Notes: generated by a model not told the origin, from the sequence alone. A stretch of DNA of 64,000 nucleotides from Brachynemurus nebulosus (GCA_035578155.1 JAPWDM010000011.1:22420375-22484374), one strand, 5' to 3'; positions 21,991 to 34,042 are shown, numbered from the stretch's first letter. Made by a program: numbers and translations.

Positions 21991-23649
21991 AATGGACTAA
22001 TTTAGATTCTGGGCGCTTCAAAAACTTCTTTCACGATTGCATAACTTGGGCTAGAAAAATATAAACATATAAGGATCAAGTAAAAATTTAAACAACATTG
22101 TAAACTTGTTCATTAAAATTATGTTTCAGCGGCACTAAAGGCAAATTTTTTTCTTATAGGTATAAAATATTATTGCAGGTATCAAACTTAACTTTTATTT
22201 ATAGCCTGTTCGTACGACTGTTGGTAAGAAAACAATTTCTTTTTATTTAACAAAACTAGGTAGGTACCTACAGTAAATAGCTATTTCCAGTCCTAAATCA
22301 ATAATCAACTGGTATTTTCCCGTGACAGTGCGTTTTATTTTCGTTTTATAATAAACTAGATATTTTATTTGAATCAATAAAACGTCGCTCCACACACAAA
22401 ACACACCAATCAATTTGAAAATGTAAATTTTTTACATTGTATTGTACGAGTATTAGTAGGTACATAATATAGAACTTTCGCAACATTATTTTATTTTCAA
22501 CTTTTTACCGGGTTACGTTTATAACGATCTCAGTGACCATGAAAAAACAATGACAAAACTTTATTTCTTAAGGATGTTCATTAAAGTTTAAATAAATAAA
22601 ACAGGCCTGCGATGGTTTCCCTCTTTAAAATTTGACAACTGACTTTTATAGATTGTAGGACGCTGATTACGAAAAAAATATTCAAAAAATTCCAGCACGT
22701 CAGAATTTTTAAATATTAGTTATTAAAATTTTTGACTAAAATTACCTAGGTTGACCAAGTCAAGAATAGATTATGCATTTTTACAGTGGCTAGTCAAAAG
22801 TATTTGGACAGTCATATAACAAACAAATTTTAATAGTTAAAACCAGGTGAACAGGGAAATTAGTAAAAATTTTGACTTCTGTTCTACATAAAATGATTTA
22901 TTAACTATTTTTTTACAAACTAATAAAAAAAAAACTAAATCCAATTCAGTTACTATTAAAAAATTAGCATTTTTTCACTTTAGAGTGTTTGGAGCAAAGA
23001 ATTACCACATATCAAAAGTATTTGGACGATATAATTTCCATTATTTTAGCAGCAATAAAAAAAAATTGTTTTAAGTATTTATTGTTTAAAGTATTATCTC
23101 CACATTAACTCGTAAGTGTGAGAAATAAGTAATTTTTGCACTTGTTGCAGAATAATTTCTCGTTCGCGACAACTGGACATCATTATATAAAATAGACTAT
23201 AACTCCATAAAACTGTTTGAAAATGTTCATATTATAATAGCATTTACAGATCAATCCATTTTCGATGGTTTTGTTGGTAAAGTAAAATAAAAAAAGAGCT
23301 TTATATACAGCCAACTCTTTTTTTACAAATTGTCATTTTATTTTATTTTTTTATACGAAATTGAAATATTCAAGAAATTGAGTAAAAAAGCAATTTTGCA
23401 CATTTAACAGTGACGTTCAATTAGGCGAAAAACGTAGCTTAAAAAATGACAATAAGAAAATAATAATTTTAATCCGTCATCAGATTTCGTTCATCCTGTC
23501 TTTCGTTGATACGTTAAGAGAGAAGAAATCGTAAAAACAGTTATTTATTCGGATTTTACACCACTGAGTTGATGAACCAGTTTAAAATTAGGATCCCAAT
23601 AGTAACGAATCTGGCTAGCCTGTCTAATATAATAGCAAATTAAGTTTAT
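21991..23649. other. No gene; possible Tc1-like end fragments at 22787-23030
   Basis: cagtggctagtcaaaagtat followed by ttggacagtcatat at 22787-22820 resembles a Tc1-family terminus. tcaaaagtatttggac recurs in the same orientation at about 23012. No inverted partner was found, so only a degraded fragment is suggested. The rest is AT-rich and featureless. Confidence 0.4.
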
Positions 23650-23945
23650 ACTGCATATTTATACGAAATTTGATAAAAACGTTGGAAGTCCAAAAATTTT
23701 TTGTAGTTCTTCAGCCAGATACGTCCGATGCCCCGAACATGATTTTTTTGATATTTTTCATAAAAAAAAATTAGATTTTGCCAAAGGTTTTCCAAATTCA
23801 AGTCTTTGTGACATTTTTTGTACACCATTGCACTGGAAAGAGGAGAAAAAATCACCTAGAAAATATTTTTGAAACATTATTTTATGTAAACTGGTTTCCG
23901 AGAAAGACTAAATTTTGTAAACGGAAATTCGCTATATTATGGAGG
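23650..23945 (-). repeat. Repeat C, copy 1 (minus orientation)
   Basis: The reverse complement aligns with 27630-27915. Shared blocks are tataatatagcgaatttccg, aatggtgta(c/a)a, gg(c/g)catc(g/c)gacgt(a/g)tctggctga, ggaacttccaa or ggacttccaac, and aa(a/g)tttcgta. Both copies are substituted and carry indels. No frame is conserved between them, although several frames are open. The class is unknown. Confidence 0.65.
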
Positions 23946-24060
23946 GTGTTACGACAAGGATATTTTTTATTTAAAATGTTCATAGTGAAAATACAAGAGA
24001 GAGTTCTAAATTGGCAGTATATTCTGTTCTTCAAAATTGGTAATCAGTCGTCGACATTAA

Positions 24061-24772
24061 GGTACTATCGCAATGTGATTCTGCCGAAAAGTAGTCAATT
24101 TTCACAATTTTTTTCAGATGGATAGGACGGGGAAATGTGAAGGAATTTTTTTTACGATCAATACCCCCTATTTGACAATACAAAAATATTTTTTTTATTT
24201 ATTTTTATTTATTTTTTATAATTATTATAATTTTTTGAAAAAAGTGTCTTTAAAAAAGGCCGAAATTCGGTGCCCACGATTGTGGCCGCAGTTTTTATCC
24301 GAAAAAAAAAAACAAATCAAATAGATTATTATCAATCTGTAGGTAAGCGGCTATGCTTCTATGGGAGCTTTTTTTTTCTTTGAAATTTGAAAAAATGGCG
24401 GCGGTTTTAATAAAAAGTACAAAATTTTTTACAGTTTCCCGTGTGAAAAAATGGGAAGATTTCAAAAGAAAAAAAAGCTCTCATAGGGACATAGCGGCTT
24501 ATTTACAGATTGATAATTTATTTGATTTTTTTTCGGATAAAAACTGCGGCCACAATCGTGGGCACCGAATTTCGGCCTTTTTTAAAGACATTTTTTTCAA
24601 AAAATTATAATAATTATCAAAAATAAATAAAATTAAATAAAAAAAATATTTTTGTATTGTCAAATAGGGGTATTGATCGTAAAAAAAATTCATCCTCATT
24701 CCCCCATCCTATCCATCCGAAAAAAGGTGAAAATTGATTACTTGTCGGCAGAATTACACTGTGATGGTACCT
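24061..24772. mobile_element. TTAA-flanked foldback MITE, ~320-bp arms
   Basis: The left arm begins ggtactatcgcaatgtgatt then ctgccg. The right arm read in reverse complement begins ggtaccatcacagtgtaatt then ctgccg. Inversion continues through gatggatagga, the poly-A/T block, ggccgaaattcggtgcccac and ggagcttttttt, leaving a central loop of about 95 bases. TTAA stands directly outside both ends (24057-24060, 24773-24776), the target duplication of piggyBac and Kolobok elements. There is no transposase. Frames in the arms mirror each other and are not genes. Confidence 0.8.
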
Positions 24773-24776
24773 TAAT

Positions 24777-26296
24777 TTTTTACCCAACTGTTCTATGTAT
24801 ACTTTACCTAAAACCTTTTCGAAAATGGAACACCCCGTACAGCTTTGTATGTATGTGCATGTACGTGTCCGATGATGATGGTGTATAAATACGCCCTGTA
24901 GTCATTTGATTGTTTACTGGTAGAAGTTAGATTAACGTTAATAGTTGGGACGAGGAGACTTAACCGTAGCCGTTAGTGGGCAACTGTGCAAACATGGTGT
25001 GTATTAGATAACGAGCGTCGATCGAAATGATAATGTTGTATAAAACTTTGTATTAATACAATCACACTCGCCGCTCGCCCGTTGGCTGCTAAACAATTTT
25101 CTAGTTCATTCACATTCTACATAATTTAATGTGCGCTGGACTAGAAGCTTTTGTGTGGGCGAGAAATAATATTTTGTCTGTTATTGTTTGTGTTTTTTCT
25201 TTGGACGTTGTGGGCGTTTATTTATTGACAAGAATATCTTTTTTGCAACATTTTTATTGTATATTTCCCTTTTTTATTATAATACCTGGAGTGGGGATGT
25301 AAATTCGAACAAATGAGTAAAACTGATTTTCGATTTAAAAAAGTGTTCTGTGTCATCGTATGGTTCAGATGCGATATCAAATTTTGTCATACGTTCCGAT
25401 TTATTGTGATACTTGAGTTCCTAGGAAAATTAATCTGTCAAGTGCAAGTTCTACTTGCACAGATGGTGTTCTGTATAATTAGTTGTTTTTATGGGATTGA
25501 AGTGATAGCATATGAGGGTAGAAAAAGTATTTTTCCTGAACAATAATTTATTTTATGCTTAAAATAAAACATGGTTATCCTAATATACCTAATTATAGGT
25601 ACTCTTAGGTCTTTTTTGTGCTTTGCAGATTTCTCTCTGAAGTCAGTCAAGAGATAATCGCTTGTGTTCGAGTTTTATTTATACTATGGGTACTAATTCA
25701 GTACTAACGTATATGTTCTATAACGAAAATAATTTTAGTTATATACCATGTGAGTTTTTTGAGAGTTGCCATTTCTATTACAACTAAGTTTTTATAATTG
25801 AAATGGTACTGGAGAAGGTTCTTTTCTTGGATGTAATGGAAATGTAACCAAGAAAAACACTATCGGTTGAAGTAACCTCAAGTACATATGCATATTTTTA
25901 CCGCCTAAATGATAAATTAAAGAAAAATTAAAAAATTAAACTTAGGTAAAAAATTTTTTTTGCTCATTTATGTTGTTAATTAATGCATTAGATCAGTTTT
26001 ATCGAAAAATTAATATATAGTTTCATTTAAAAATCTATAAGTTTATATCAAAGCTCGAAAACCATAAGAGCTATAAAGCTCCTGACTATAGCAATCGGTT
26101 GCTCCCGTCGATATCTACAACTCTTATTTGAACAATTTTTCGATTAAATCAACGGTTTGGCTGTAATAAAAATGGAAACTCTCGAAAACTTACACAGTAT
26201 GCTTATTGAAATTAATAACCAATTTGAACTACCTATTATGTTAGTTGTAGAATTTTTCTCAACATAATAGGTATGTAAAATTTAATTTTGTTTATA
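24777..26296. other. No gene; promoter-like, less AT-rich island at 24880-25140
   Basis: TATAAATA at 24884-24891 is followed by a patch richer in G/C (gacgaggagacttaaccg, ctcgccgctcgcccgttgg) that stands out from its surroundings. This could be a core promoter and 5' UTR, but no ORF or splice donor confirms it. At 26230-26272 acctattatgtt and aacataataggt form a 12-bp hairpin. Confidence 0.35.
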
Positions 26297-26828
26297 CAAT
26301 CAAACCTGGATAAGGGAGAACCTGGCAATTACTCTGTAAGTGAGAGTAATTGCCAGGTCCCGTAACTTTACCACTCTAAAACCTCTTTGAGTGAGAAACA
26401 AAAACCTGTATAAGTGAGAGTCGTTTTTCGCTCGTGGACCTTTATAACTGAGACTGCTAATTGCCTGTGCTTCTATAAACGACAGTTAAACGTATTTAAT
26501 ATTTGCTATTTATGACTCATTCTTAAATTTCAAAGAACTTATACATATGTTTTTGTTTTCTTATAATACGAGGAACTCATTTTCTATTCAAATAGTCAAA
26601 AAGCATTTTTTTTTTTGTAAGCTTATGTATGTCCAAATATGTATATGTATATTATTCTAATACATGCATGTTTCTCAATACATATTGGTTGTATTTTTTC
26701 TAGACCTCTATAAGTGAGATAAACCTCTCCCGTACTTCTGTAAGCTAGAAACTCGGGTTAGTGAGAAACCTCTACAAGAGAAAAATAGATCGCGGTTCTT
26801 TCAACTCTCGCTTATCCAGGTTCGACTG
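26297..26828. mobile_element. pogo/Tigger-like MITE with perfect internal hairpin
   Basis: Left end caatcaaacctggataag then ggagaac. The right end in reverse complement reads cagtcgaacctggataag then cgagag. TA is on both sides (26295-26296, 26829-26830). Internal cct(c/g)tataagtgaga phrases recur. acctggcaattactct and agagtaattgccaggt form a perfect 16-bp stem at about 26328-26358. No ORF. The TIRs resemble, but are not the same as, those at 16659-17553. Confidence 0.8.
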
Positions 26829-26830
26829 TA

Positions 26831-27629
26831 TTAACATCCACTTACAAAACTATTGATTCAAACAATTTTTAATTTCTAATACCACGTAATTTTATTTTTA
26901 TAAAATTTTTAAAATTGTGTAACCTATTTTAAATTTTTCATATTAAATTTTATAGTTTGAATGGTACTCGACATTTTAAAAACCTCTCAGTAAATTCGCA
27001 CGTTAGAGGTACCTATGCTTTTAAAAATTTTACAGTTCTTAAAATTAAGTAATTTTTGTTGAAGATTGATTTTAATCATTCAAATGCAAGTGTACACTTA
27101 TCAGTTGGATAAGTGTGATTCAGTTTCTTCTATAAGAGCTATACTTAGTAAATTTTATGCTTGTATGTAAAATTAATGACGATGACGGTTAGGGATTTGG
27201 ACAAAGTACCTACCCACGAGTTTTTGCTCGTCATATTTTTGGAGGAAAAAATATTTGAAAATTTTTTTTGTATCCGGGAAGCCGCCATTTCTTTCGCCGG
27301 CTCTGCCTATGACTGAAAAATGGTTTAGCTACGAAGTTGGGATCGAATCGAAACATCTTCACCTTACTTTATTTGCCAGCTGATTTTTTGAATACCTATT
27401 TATATAATTGTAAAGGTGAACAATTGATCAGAATCCGGCTTACATATTCAGATAAATAAGATGAAGAGTGAAAGAAAACTTGAATACGGTATTTTCTTAT
27501 TTACAATGTTATTTCATTGGCGTATTCAACGCTTTAAAAACGACCGCGTCCTGAAGTAACGTTGCCATATTTTTTTAAAAATCTATTGGCAGTATTGGTA
27601 CCGTATTAAATATATAATACCCCTGTCGC
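26831..27629. other. No gene seen
   Basis: AT-rich. A short patch at 27260-27340 is less AT-rich (gaagccgccatttctttcgc), without a convincing frame or terminus. Confidence 0.55.
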
Positions 27630-27933
27630 AGCATCCTGTATAATATAGCGAATTTCCGTTTATAAAAATTCGTTTTTCAGTTGACATAGAAAAAAAGTTT
27701 AAAGGCCTTTTTTATGTAATTTTTTCTTCTCTTTTAAATGGTGTAAATAAATTTCGCAAAGATTTTTGAATAAGTGGAAATTTTTGCAAAAAACTAATTT
27801 TTTGCAAGAACAAAAACTATGTTCCTGGCATCCGACGTGTCTGGCTGACGAACTCATCAAAGTGTTTGGAACTTCCAATGTTCTCACCAAGTTTCGTAAA
27901 AATTGCATACTTCATTCGAGAGTTATCACGCGG

Positions 27934-27937
<4 letters not shown>
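27630..27937 (+). repeat. Repeat C, copy 2
   Basis: Partner of 23650-23945 in the opposite orientation. It includes the extra left text ccctgtcgcagcatcctg (copy 1: ccttgtcgtaacaccctcc). It ends in gagttatcacgcggacaca at a TA array, whereas copy 1 ends without one. Confidence 0.65.

Positions 27938-28000
<63 letters not shown>
27938..28000. repeat. (TA)n microsatellite at the end of repeat C
   Basis: About 31 perfect units directly joined to the repeat's right end. Confidence 0.95.
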
Positions 28001-28003
<3 letters not shown>

Positions 28004-29158
28004 GTTAGTGAATATTATTTTCGGTTTCTAGGAACCTCAAAACAAATTTCTGCCATAGTCCCGGGCTCAAGTCCCGTCATGACTGTGGCTGTAATAGCTG
28101 AATTCCATTCTGGAAATTCGCTAAAAAAGCATTAGAGATATAGGTATCTCTATCAGTCGTACTTACCAGTTTCTAGTGACTAGATTCGAAAGCCAATAAG
28201 TGATTTTGAATTGGATCCTTTTTTACACTACATCTAAAATTATCAGATTTATACAGATTATAATCGAAAATATATTTATGAACTCTTATGACGCTGGAAA
28301 ATTTGAGAATAGAGAGCTATTCAAACATTGCCAATTACAGAGGAGGGTTGCAGTTTTTGTATTTTCCATTCTTTTTTGACAATTGTGACGAAAACTCAAA
28401 AGAAAAGTAACGATTGTACTTTACGAACCGACGCTTAACTTGACACGAACGCAAAATCAGTTCCGTGTCTGTAGTACTATTAAATTAAAGTACTATTAAA
28501 TATGCTCAGAAGTCACGTGTTATATTATTACTGTTTTATTCTTTTTTTTGCATTTTAAAATTACAGCTTATAACAACAGCTTTTTTTATAACTACAACAG
28601 ACTATTATGCATGCATTTTCTAAAACGAAAAATATAAAATATTTTCCAGAAACAATTATGGAAAAAAGCCAACACAGTAGTATGCACACGGAACGATGAA
28701 CGTTGGAGAATTATATAAATGCACTGATAAATAATATTTTCAACTGTAATGACTTATTAAAACTTTTTCCTTTCTAAATTAGCTGTTGCAGTACGTTAAG
28801 TTAAAAATCTGTTATATTGTTAGTTGATAGTTTACTAACGAAACCATGTTGTTAAATGCAAAAGACATGCAATACGAATAAGTGGATATAAAGTTTTTAT
28901 CATAATTACTTTTAGGTTACCGACTTCTTATTCGATTTCAATACTTTAAATTAGCCATTTATGTAAGTGAACAAATAATTGATGCAACGTATATATAGTC
29001 CAATCAATCCACACAATCCGTTGCAAAAATTGTTAATAGAATAAAAAATATATGGTCGTGTAGAAAGAGATGACAGCGTTCTATTTCTCCAAAATTTTTG
29101 ATGGCGAACCTAGCTTAAAAATCGCTAACTGTAAATTCGACAGAGGAAATAGTTAATT
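28001..29158. other. No gene seen
   Basis: Open frames here are short. A box-B-like gggctcaagtcccg at about 28065 has no matching A box or stem structure. No TIR element was identified. Confidence 0.55.
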
Positions 29159-29558
29159 TAATTTAGTCACATCAGCCAGATGAACGGTTTTCACCGAAAG
29201 TTTTCCATTAGAAATCAGCGGACGTCGGAAACGGGAAAAGCCTAGAAGAAACTGGAAAGGAACTGGTAGAATAGTAGAAGCCACGGAAAGTGGAAGATTA
29301 GGAGCGGATCAGTACTACGACAGGGCAGCAGCCTGGTCTTTCGGAGCGGGAAATGTGACTTTAGTCACGTCAGCCATTTTGAACGGTTTTCACCGAATGT
29401 TTTCAATTAGAAATCAACGGACGTTGGAAGCGGGAAAGGCATAGAAGAAACTGGAAAGAAACTGATGGAATAGTCGAAGCCACGGAAAGCAGAAGATTAG
29501 GAGCGGATCAGTACCATGACAGGGCAGCAGCCTGGTCTTTCCGAGCGGGAAATGTGAC
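29159..29558. repeat. Two-unit tandem duplication, ~199-bp period, GC-richer
   Basis: The units start near 29160 and 29359 and end with gagcgggaaatgtgac. They share tcagcca, gaacggttttcaccgaa, aatca(g/a)cggacgt, cacggaaag, gattaggagcggatcagtac and gacagggcagcagcctggtc. They differ at roughly one position in ten. The units are less AT-rich than their surroundings. They have open stretches but no shared long frame. Class unknown. They could be a fragment of a satellite or a transposon internal repeat. Confidence 0.8.
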
Positions 29559-30189
29559 GAACGCTATAAATCCGAATAATATATAGGATATAGGTTTATA
29601 ATATAATAAAGGATCAAAACCAATCAAAATGTAACCAATAAGGAGATATTTCATTACATTCATACGCAATATTATCCTCGCTATAAAAGTTTTCACTCCA
29701 ATAAAATATTTTAAAATTCTCTCTGAGATAATAATATTAACTTTTAAATGTAATTTTTCTATAAATTAAATTAAGCATATTAATTATTTGGTTAACTTAG
29801 TAAAATATTGAAAATCTAATCTCAAACAATAGAATTTTATCATAAATGTAATATGATGATAAAGTTTGTTACAATAGAACAAGTTATATAATTCATAAAG
29901 TAGATTAAGATACTGTGCTAACAAATTAAAAAGGGTTTGAGGAAAATTACTCATGCATATAAAATTATATAGTTCATTTGATTTGATTTTATCATTCAAC
30001 CGTCTATTACACTAGCTAGTTTGCCAGTACGAGATCTACAGTGGATAACGGCATATTCTAATTAATATTATTATATCATATTATTTTCTATATTTATTCG
30101 AGAAAATTGTTACTAAGCGTAAGTTAATATTATAAAGTTATAATTGTAATGAAAAACGCAATGTGATTTTTATTTCGTTTGCGTAAATC
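29559..30189. other. No gene seen
   Basis: AT-rich. The minus frames (62 and 71 codons) are hydrophobic or low complexity and unsupported. Confidence 0.55.
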
Positions 30190-31400
30190 TTTTGATAAAA
30201 ACTACTAACCTTACTACTTTTTGTATCAAACTACTCTCACCTTATTACTTTCGGTGTAGAACTGCTGTGACCTTACTACTTTTAGAGCAGAACTGCTGGG
30301 ATCTTACTACTTTCGATATACATAAAGGGTGTTAGTGAATAAGTGCAAAAGACTTTAACAGGTGATTGCTGATGTTCTTTTATGTAAAAAAGTTCATATA
30401 AACCCAGGTCCAAAAACGCTTAGTTTTCATCTTTTTTAATATTTTCTTAAATATTTCAAAAACGTTTTGAGATATTGACACAAAATTTGGGACACGCTAT
30501 GACAGGATAAATACCAATATTTTGAAGCAGACAGAATATTTCCACTCAAATCAGTGGCGTCCGTACGACCATGCGTGACATATTTTTGAAGAAAAAAAAA
30601 GGCACAACTAAAATATTTTCCAGTTTGAAAATATTTTTTCAAATGTCATAAATTGTTGACAAAAATTATCACTTAGTATTTTGTCGCTCATGTAGCCGTT
30701 TTCAAAATAAAAAATAATTTCGTTACTGTTCCTACCACAAAACCGGTATGGGCCACCTAGTAGCCCATCTACTCTGTATCTTGGAAACTAAGCGTTTTCG
30801 GACCTGGGTTTATATGAACTTTTTTACGTAAGAGAACCTCAACAATCACCTGTTAAAATATTTCGCACTTATTCACTAACACCTTGTATATAAAACCGCT
30901 GTAACCTTATTACTATTAGCATAGAAGTGTTTTAACCTTACTGTCTTCTGTATAGAACCACTGTAATCTTACTTCATTTGGTCTAGATTCGCTGTAACCT
31001 TACTACTACTATGGTCTAGAACTATGCTGTGATTTCGCTACTTTTAGATAGAAATTTAATGAGTGAAATTACTGAAAAGTATATAAATCGATCTTGATCG
31101 ATTGAAATATCGATTTTATGATCTTGTCTTGAAAAAGATTTTTCTGTAGACGCAATGGCAATAAATAACTTAATTGATCAAGTTAATGTAGTTTTCAGAA
31201 TAGTAGCAAAATTTGGATCCAGTTCAAATAAATTACATATTAATAAATAAATATTGTGTACCTACATATTTGTAAAATTGTAATTCTAGACCGAAAAATT
31301 CCTCGATAAATTTTGATTTCATTAAATAAATTAATATAGTTTTTTAAAAGTCACATTTAAGTTTTTAATTTTACAGAACCAGTTTGCGACAGCATTGACA
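30190..31400 (+). repeat. Repeat B, copy 2, interrupted by a long-TIR MITE
   Basis: The minisatellite units (ttactactttcggtgtagaa, ctgctgtgacc and variants) resume on the far side of the 30325-30886 insertion and then continue into unique text matching copy 1. The final shared block is cacatttaagtttttaattt then tacag, near 31351-31376. The repeat thus spans more than 600 bases excluding the insertion. It may be a transposon or an old segmental duplication. Confidence 0.7.
30325..30886. mobile_element. MITE with ~105-bp TIRs inside repeat B
   Basis: The left end starts agggtgttagtgaataagtg. The right end in reverse complement starts aggtgttagtgaataagtg. Inversion continues through taacaggtgatt, aaaaaagttcatataaaccc, aggtcc(a/g)aaaacgcttagtt, about 105 bases with few mismatches. 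The middle is unrelated and AT-rich, with no ORF. It is flanked by minisatellite units of repeat B on both sides. The TSD is ambiguous in the AT-rich flank (TA/ATA). Confidence 0.8.
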
Positions 31401-31870
31401 ACTTTAGGTTTGGAAGCCTGTAGAAATGGCAAATCAATTTTTTGAAATGGGCGGGAGCGGCATGAAAAAATTACTACCGACAAAATCTTTATCATAGGGT
31501 AACACTGAAATGAATACAACCCTCGGGGAAATTTCAATGAATATCCCGAATAGAAATGAATAAATAATAATATTGGTGCTTTGGGGTAAATTTCAGTTTT
31601 TTATAATTAAAAATTTTAATTAAAAAATTCTGGTTATACTTATAAGTTTTCACGCTGCCCGTGTTCATTACGATTCAACATGTATCTTCTTTTATTTAGT
31701 CATCAGCTCTTTCTGTTTTCTTGAGACGTAGTAATAAAGAAATAAATTATTTCATATTTTTATAATTAGATAAGAAATATAAATTTATTAAAAGTTTTGT
31801 TTAATATTCAGTTCAAGTTTTATTTAAAAAAAAAAAAAAGAATTGCAACATATAGTATGATATGTTGATA
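31401..31870. other. No gene seen
   Basis: AT-rich with a 14-bp poly-A at about 31827. Nothing else is supported. Confidence 0.55.
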
Positions 31871-31878
31871 CTGATTTG

Positions 31879-33006
31879 TAGAGAGCGGAATTATATGCAC
31901 AAAAATATTGAAAAATATGCAATATAATGTGCACGATTTTATGGCAAAATATGCACCAATTTTTTCAAAATATGCACAAATATGCAGTAATAAATGTAAA
32001 AATAGGGCTTAATAATTTTGATGTATGCAATAATTTTAATGTAAAGTAACAAAAATAGAATTTTTTCTAAAATCTAAAACAGAAATAAGAGCATAAGGTA
32101 CTTGCCTGTCTTTTGCTTAAAAAGAAAAAATCGTAACTTTTCCTACTTTTTTTCGAATTTTTCCTAAAAAAAAATAACTGACGCGCAAAAAAAAAACCTA
32201 AGCCTAGATAGGACTAGTGGGTAATCCGGCCCTGCTTACAAGTTTTCCGCAAACTTTACAGAAAGCAGTGTTAGTTCTTGTATCAAATTGAAGTTCTGGG
32301 ATAGATTTTATCCAAGAATTTACTGAATTAGTAACATCTTTATTTTTGGGATTTTACATAAATTTTTTGCAAGCTCCGTTACAAAACGTTTTGGAACAAA
32401 ATTTTCTTCAAGAACAAAAGCAATATTAACGCTTGTTTCCAAATTTTTTTTATTTTTAAATGTTTTTGGTATTAACACGTTCATTGCCAAGCTAAAAATA
32501 TAGACTTTGTGAGATGGCCAAATATTTTATGTTAAATAAGTAGGTCCTTATATTTGGCACACGATATCGTGTGATTGGCCATATTGTAAAGTAACTCTCT
32601 CATGCGATATCGCGTAATCGTCAATAATCTTTAAGTGAGTTTGATAAAATTTGTAAATATAAAACTGCTATATTTTTTTCTTGCGCGCCAAAACTTTAGG
32701 AGTAGGTACTAAATATTTATTTTTCAAGAATTATTCTGCTAATTTCAGTGTAAAATAGCAAAGCATAATTCTATGTTTTGTTAAGAAAATTTGTATCTCT
32801 TTTATGAAAAGTGCTAAATTTGATGAAAATATGCATATTTATGCAAAAAAACTTGAAAATATGCAGAATTTTGTCAAATATGCAAAATATGCAAATTTTA
32901 AATAGTCTTAATCAATTCGGAAAGTGTAGATTCGGATACATCCGAAGTTTTATTGATATATGACCAGAACTTATCGATATGCAAAATATGCAAATTCCGC
33001 TCTCTA
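31879..33006 (-). mobile_element. hAT element with perfect 8-bp target duplication
   Basis: The termini are tagagagcggaatt and its inverse aattccgctctcta. The flanks carry the identical octamer ctgatttg (31871-31878, 33007-33014), the duplication length of the hAT superfamily. Many atgcaaaatatgca-type subterminal repeats occur near both ends. A BED-finger fragment is encoded inside on the minus strand. The remaining transposase is absent, so it is non-autonomous. The interior also holds the perfect palindrome cacacgatatcgtgtg at 32559-32574. Confidence 0.9.
32204..32353 (-). pseudogene. hAT BED-zinc-finger remnant
   Basis: A 49-residue open stretch without its own ATG contains SWIKSIPELQFDTRTNTAFC and then KVCGKLV. 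The pattern W(x)n...FD...N.AFC..C.K fits the start of BED/hAT-type zinc fingers, which bind transposon ends. The C-terminal His ligands are missing, because the frame ends at a TAG soon after the CxxC. In an adjacent frame upstream, EENFVPKRFVTELAKNLCK is open but unplaced. It is a truncated domain with no function expected. Confidence 0.55.
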
Positions 33007-33014
33007 CTGATTTG

Positions 33015-33653
33015 TATCAAATCGAATTTCGAATCATAAAAACAAATTTCGTTTTCCATAACGAAATATTTCATTAATTATAATTCAGTGTGTGTTTTTA
33101 GTATTGTTTGTACACAAAAGATGTGTCAGCAACGCAGACATTATTGAATTTTGATGATATATGACTTTCTCTTTCATTTGTACATTTTATGGCAGTCATT
33201 TTTTACCGCTTGTCTTGCTTGTCTAATTATTCCATATATTCTGATTTAGTTTTGTTTATCCGTTCCATTGTTTCGGTTTTGTTTACGATAAATATGTATT
33301 GTAATGTACACATGTGTATATGAATTTTTTTAAATTTTATAAAAATTAGAGGGTAAATCTAGGAGAGTTGGAACAAATGTGAGTTGGAACGGCGGTGATA
33401 CCATTTAAAGCTGTCACAGCGTTATTATTTTCAACATGATTGAAAAACCTGCCTAATGTATAGCTTATTCTCTGTACGTTTAATCGTCAAAAATACTTTT
33501 TTTACATCTAAGAGGTTAGGTTTATATTGTATAATGCCACCGATCCGTTTTGTCTTTCATTTTTTCAAATAACCGTTAAAACATACCTCTGGAGCGATTA
33601 GAATTATGTAAAACTAGCGATCCTTTTTGTTTTCCATTTTTTCAGAAAAACTG
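33015..33653. other. No gene seen
   Basis: At 33351-33400 gggtaaatctaggagagttg then gaac recalls a TIR-like opening, but no convincing partner was found. The rest is AT-rich. Confidence 0.45.
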
Positions 33654-33656
33654 TTA

Positions 33657-34039
33657 AGGGCCTTTTAGACGGTCATATCTGTTCTCAGTTCAGTTTCAGT
33701 TTCAGTCGAACTGTCAGTTTTTCCTACGTGTAAAAATCAAAATCGGTAAGGAGAACTGTAACGGAGACTGAGAACTGACAGGATGGATAGACTGACCTAT
33801 TTGTTTCGTTTCAGTTCTTAGAAATCGTATGTGTAAACAAGCGCATCATGCCTCAGTCCGTTTACTCACGTCAGTTTTCTTTGAAAATCTGACAAAGTGC
33901 ACATTTTATATACGCAACTGTCGCTATGTCCAACAAGGATCACGATTTTGTTGTCTAATTTATTAAAATTGAAACGAAACGAAACGAGAACGGAAACTGA
34001 AACTGAACTGAGAACTGATATGACCGTCTAAAAGGCCCT
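33657..34039. mobile_element. MITE with ~50-bp TIRs and TTA duplication
   Basis: The left end reads agggccttttagacggtcat then atctgttctcagttcagttt. The right end is its inverse with about one mismatch. TTA lies outside both ends (33654-33656, 34040-34042). Three-base TTA/TWA duplications are typical of PIF/Harbinger elements, so that is the likely superfamily. It is 383 bp with no ORF. Confidence 0.85.
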
Positions 34040-34042
34040 TTA

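Noticed and set aside
22787..23030. Complete Tc1-like element
   Set aside because: A terminus-like motif is present twice in the same orientation, but no inverted partner or transposase was found.
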